This document shows, piece by piece, positions 7,437 to 7,517 of a stretch of 7,517 nt of DNA (its first letter is position 1; each line of letters starts with the position of its first letter). The notes beneath the pieces are model-generated. The model made no database searches and was not told where the DNA came from. It saw only the letters and a list, made by a program, of their open reading frames with translations. The DNA is taken from the NCBI GenBank assembly GCA_947254385.1, contig CAMYCP010000058.1, positions 1 to 7,517 of the forward strand, given 5' to 3'. The DNA is from an uncultured Filifactor sp. (lineage in GTDB: Bacteria; Bacillota; Clostridia; Peptostreptococcales; Filifactoraceae). The translations under genes and the position numbers were made by a program.

Positions 7437-7517
7437 AAATAAAAAATGTGCAGCTTATACTTATTAGCTTTAAAAAATGTAGTATTATATCTAACCGAAA
7501 TTTAATATAAACTTGTA
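7437..7517. other. AT-rich intergenic tail, contents unresolved
   Basis: These 81 bases after the trmD stop hold no open reading frame I can support. There is no GC-rich hairpin followed by a T run, so an intrinsic terminator is not evident. TATTAT at 7483-7488 could be a -10 box for a downstream gene, but no good -35 lies at the right distance. The expected neighbour rplS does not begin within the window. Confidence 0.5.
7440..7480. repeat. 10-base direct repeat, 31-base period
   Basis: The decamer TAAAAAATGT occurs at 7440-7449 and again at 7471-7480. The 31-base offset is close to three helical turns, which would put both copies on one face of the DNA. The repeat itself is certain; function is unknown, and A-rich composition makes chance a serious alternative. 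Confidence 0.5.

Noticed and set aside
7452..7469. Possible terminator hairpin between two AGCT copies
   Set aside because: Only four base pairs form before a T-T mismatch, and no T run follows, so it would not act as an intrinsic terminator.
7484..7489. Perfect TATAAT on the minus strand after trmD, with TTTATA 16 bases upstream as a -35
   Set aside because: It would only drive transcription antisense to trmD, the -35 match is partial, and such hexamers are expected by chance in this AT-rich tail.

Overview
The window is AT-rich and almost wholly coding. Five genes lie head to tail on the + strand, with spacers of 12 bases or less and one overlap, followed by 81 non-coding bases at the right edge. 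It suggests a low-GC Bacillota (Clostridia/Tissierellia-like) chromosome. The evidence is a PolC-type replicative polymerase carrying its own proofreading exonuclease, a short Gram-positive-style signal peptidase I with one membrane anchor, a TGS-domain uridine-kinase-like protein of the type common in clostridia, and AGGAG-type ribosome binding sites. Genus cannot be fixed from sequence alone. Stops are TAA four times and TAG once, no gene needs TGA read as sense, and Trp is coded by TGG.

Layout: (1) 2-4021, polC, cut at its 5' end by the window edge. (2) 4034-4567, lepB, signal peptidase I. (3) 4577-6247, a three-part TGS / ThrRS-second-domain-like / P-loop kinase protein. (4) 6257-6751, rimM, 16S rRNA processing and 30S assembly factor. 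(5) 6744-7436, trmD, tRNA (guanine37-N1)-methyltransferase. (6) 7437-7517, an AT-rich tail with a 10-base direct repeat and no convincing terminator or promoter. The spacing suggests one polycistronic transcript that mixes replication, secretion, nucleotide metabolism and translation functions. rimM-trmD is a classic pair, but here rpsP and the KH-protein gene are not upstream of it, and rplS does not follow within the visible 81 bases.

I see no mobile element, CRISPR array, RNA gene, toxin-antitoxin or defence cassette, and no evidence of a new multi-gene system. What deserves attention is at residue level. The PolC PHP domain has lost several canonical metal ligands while its exonuclease and polymerase sites are intact. 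PolC ends in a longer-than-usual clamp-binding motif. TrmD has Glu where the catalytic Asp is expected. RimM has Cys for the usual His in its N-terminal HGxxGE motif. The ThrRS-like domain of the kinase protein lacks the zinc-site residues. Several divergent positions in housekeeping proteins in one stretch suggest a fast-evolving or deeply branching lineage; this is inference.
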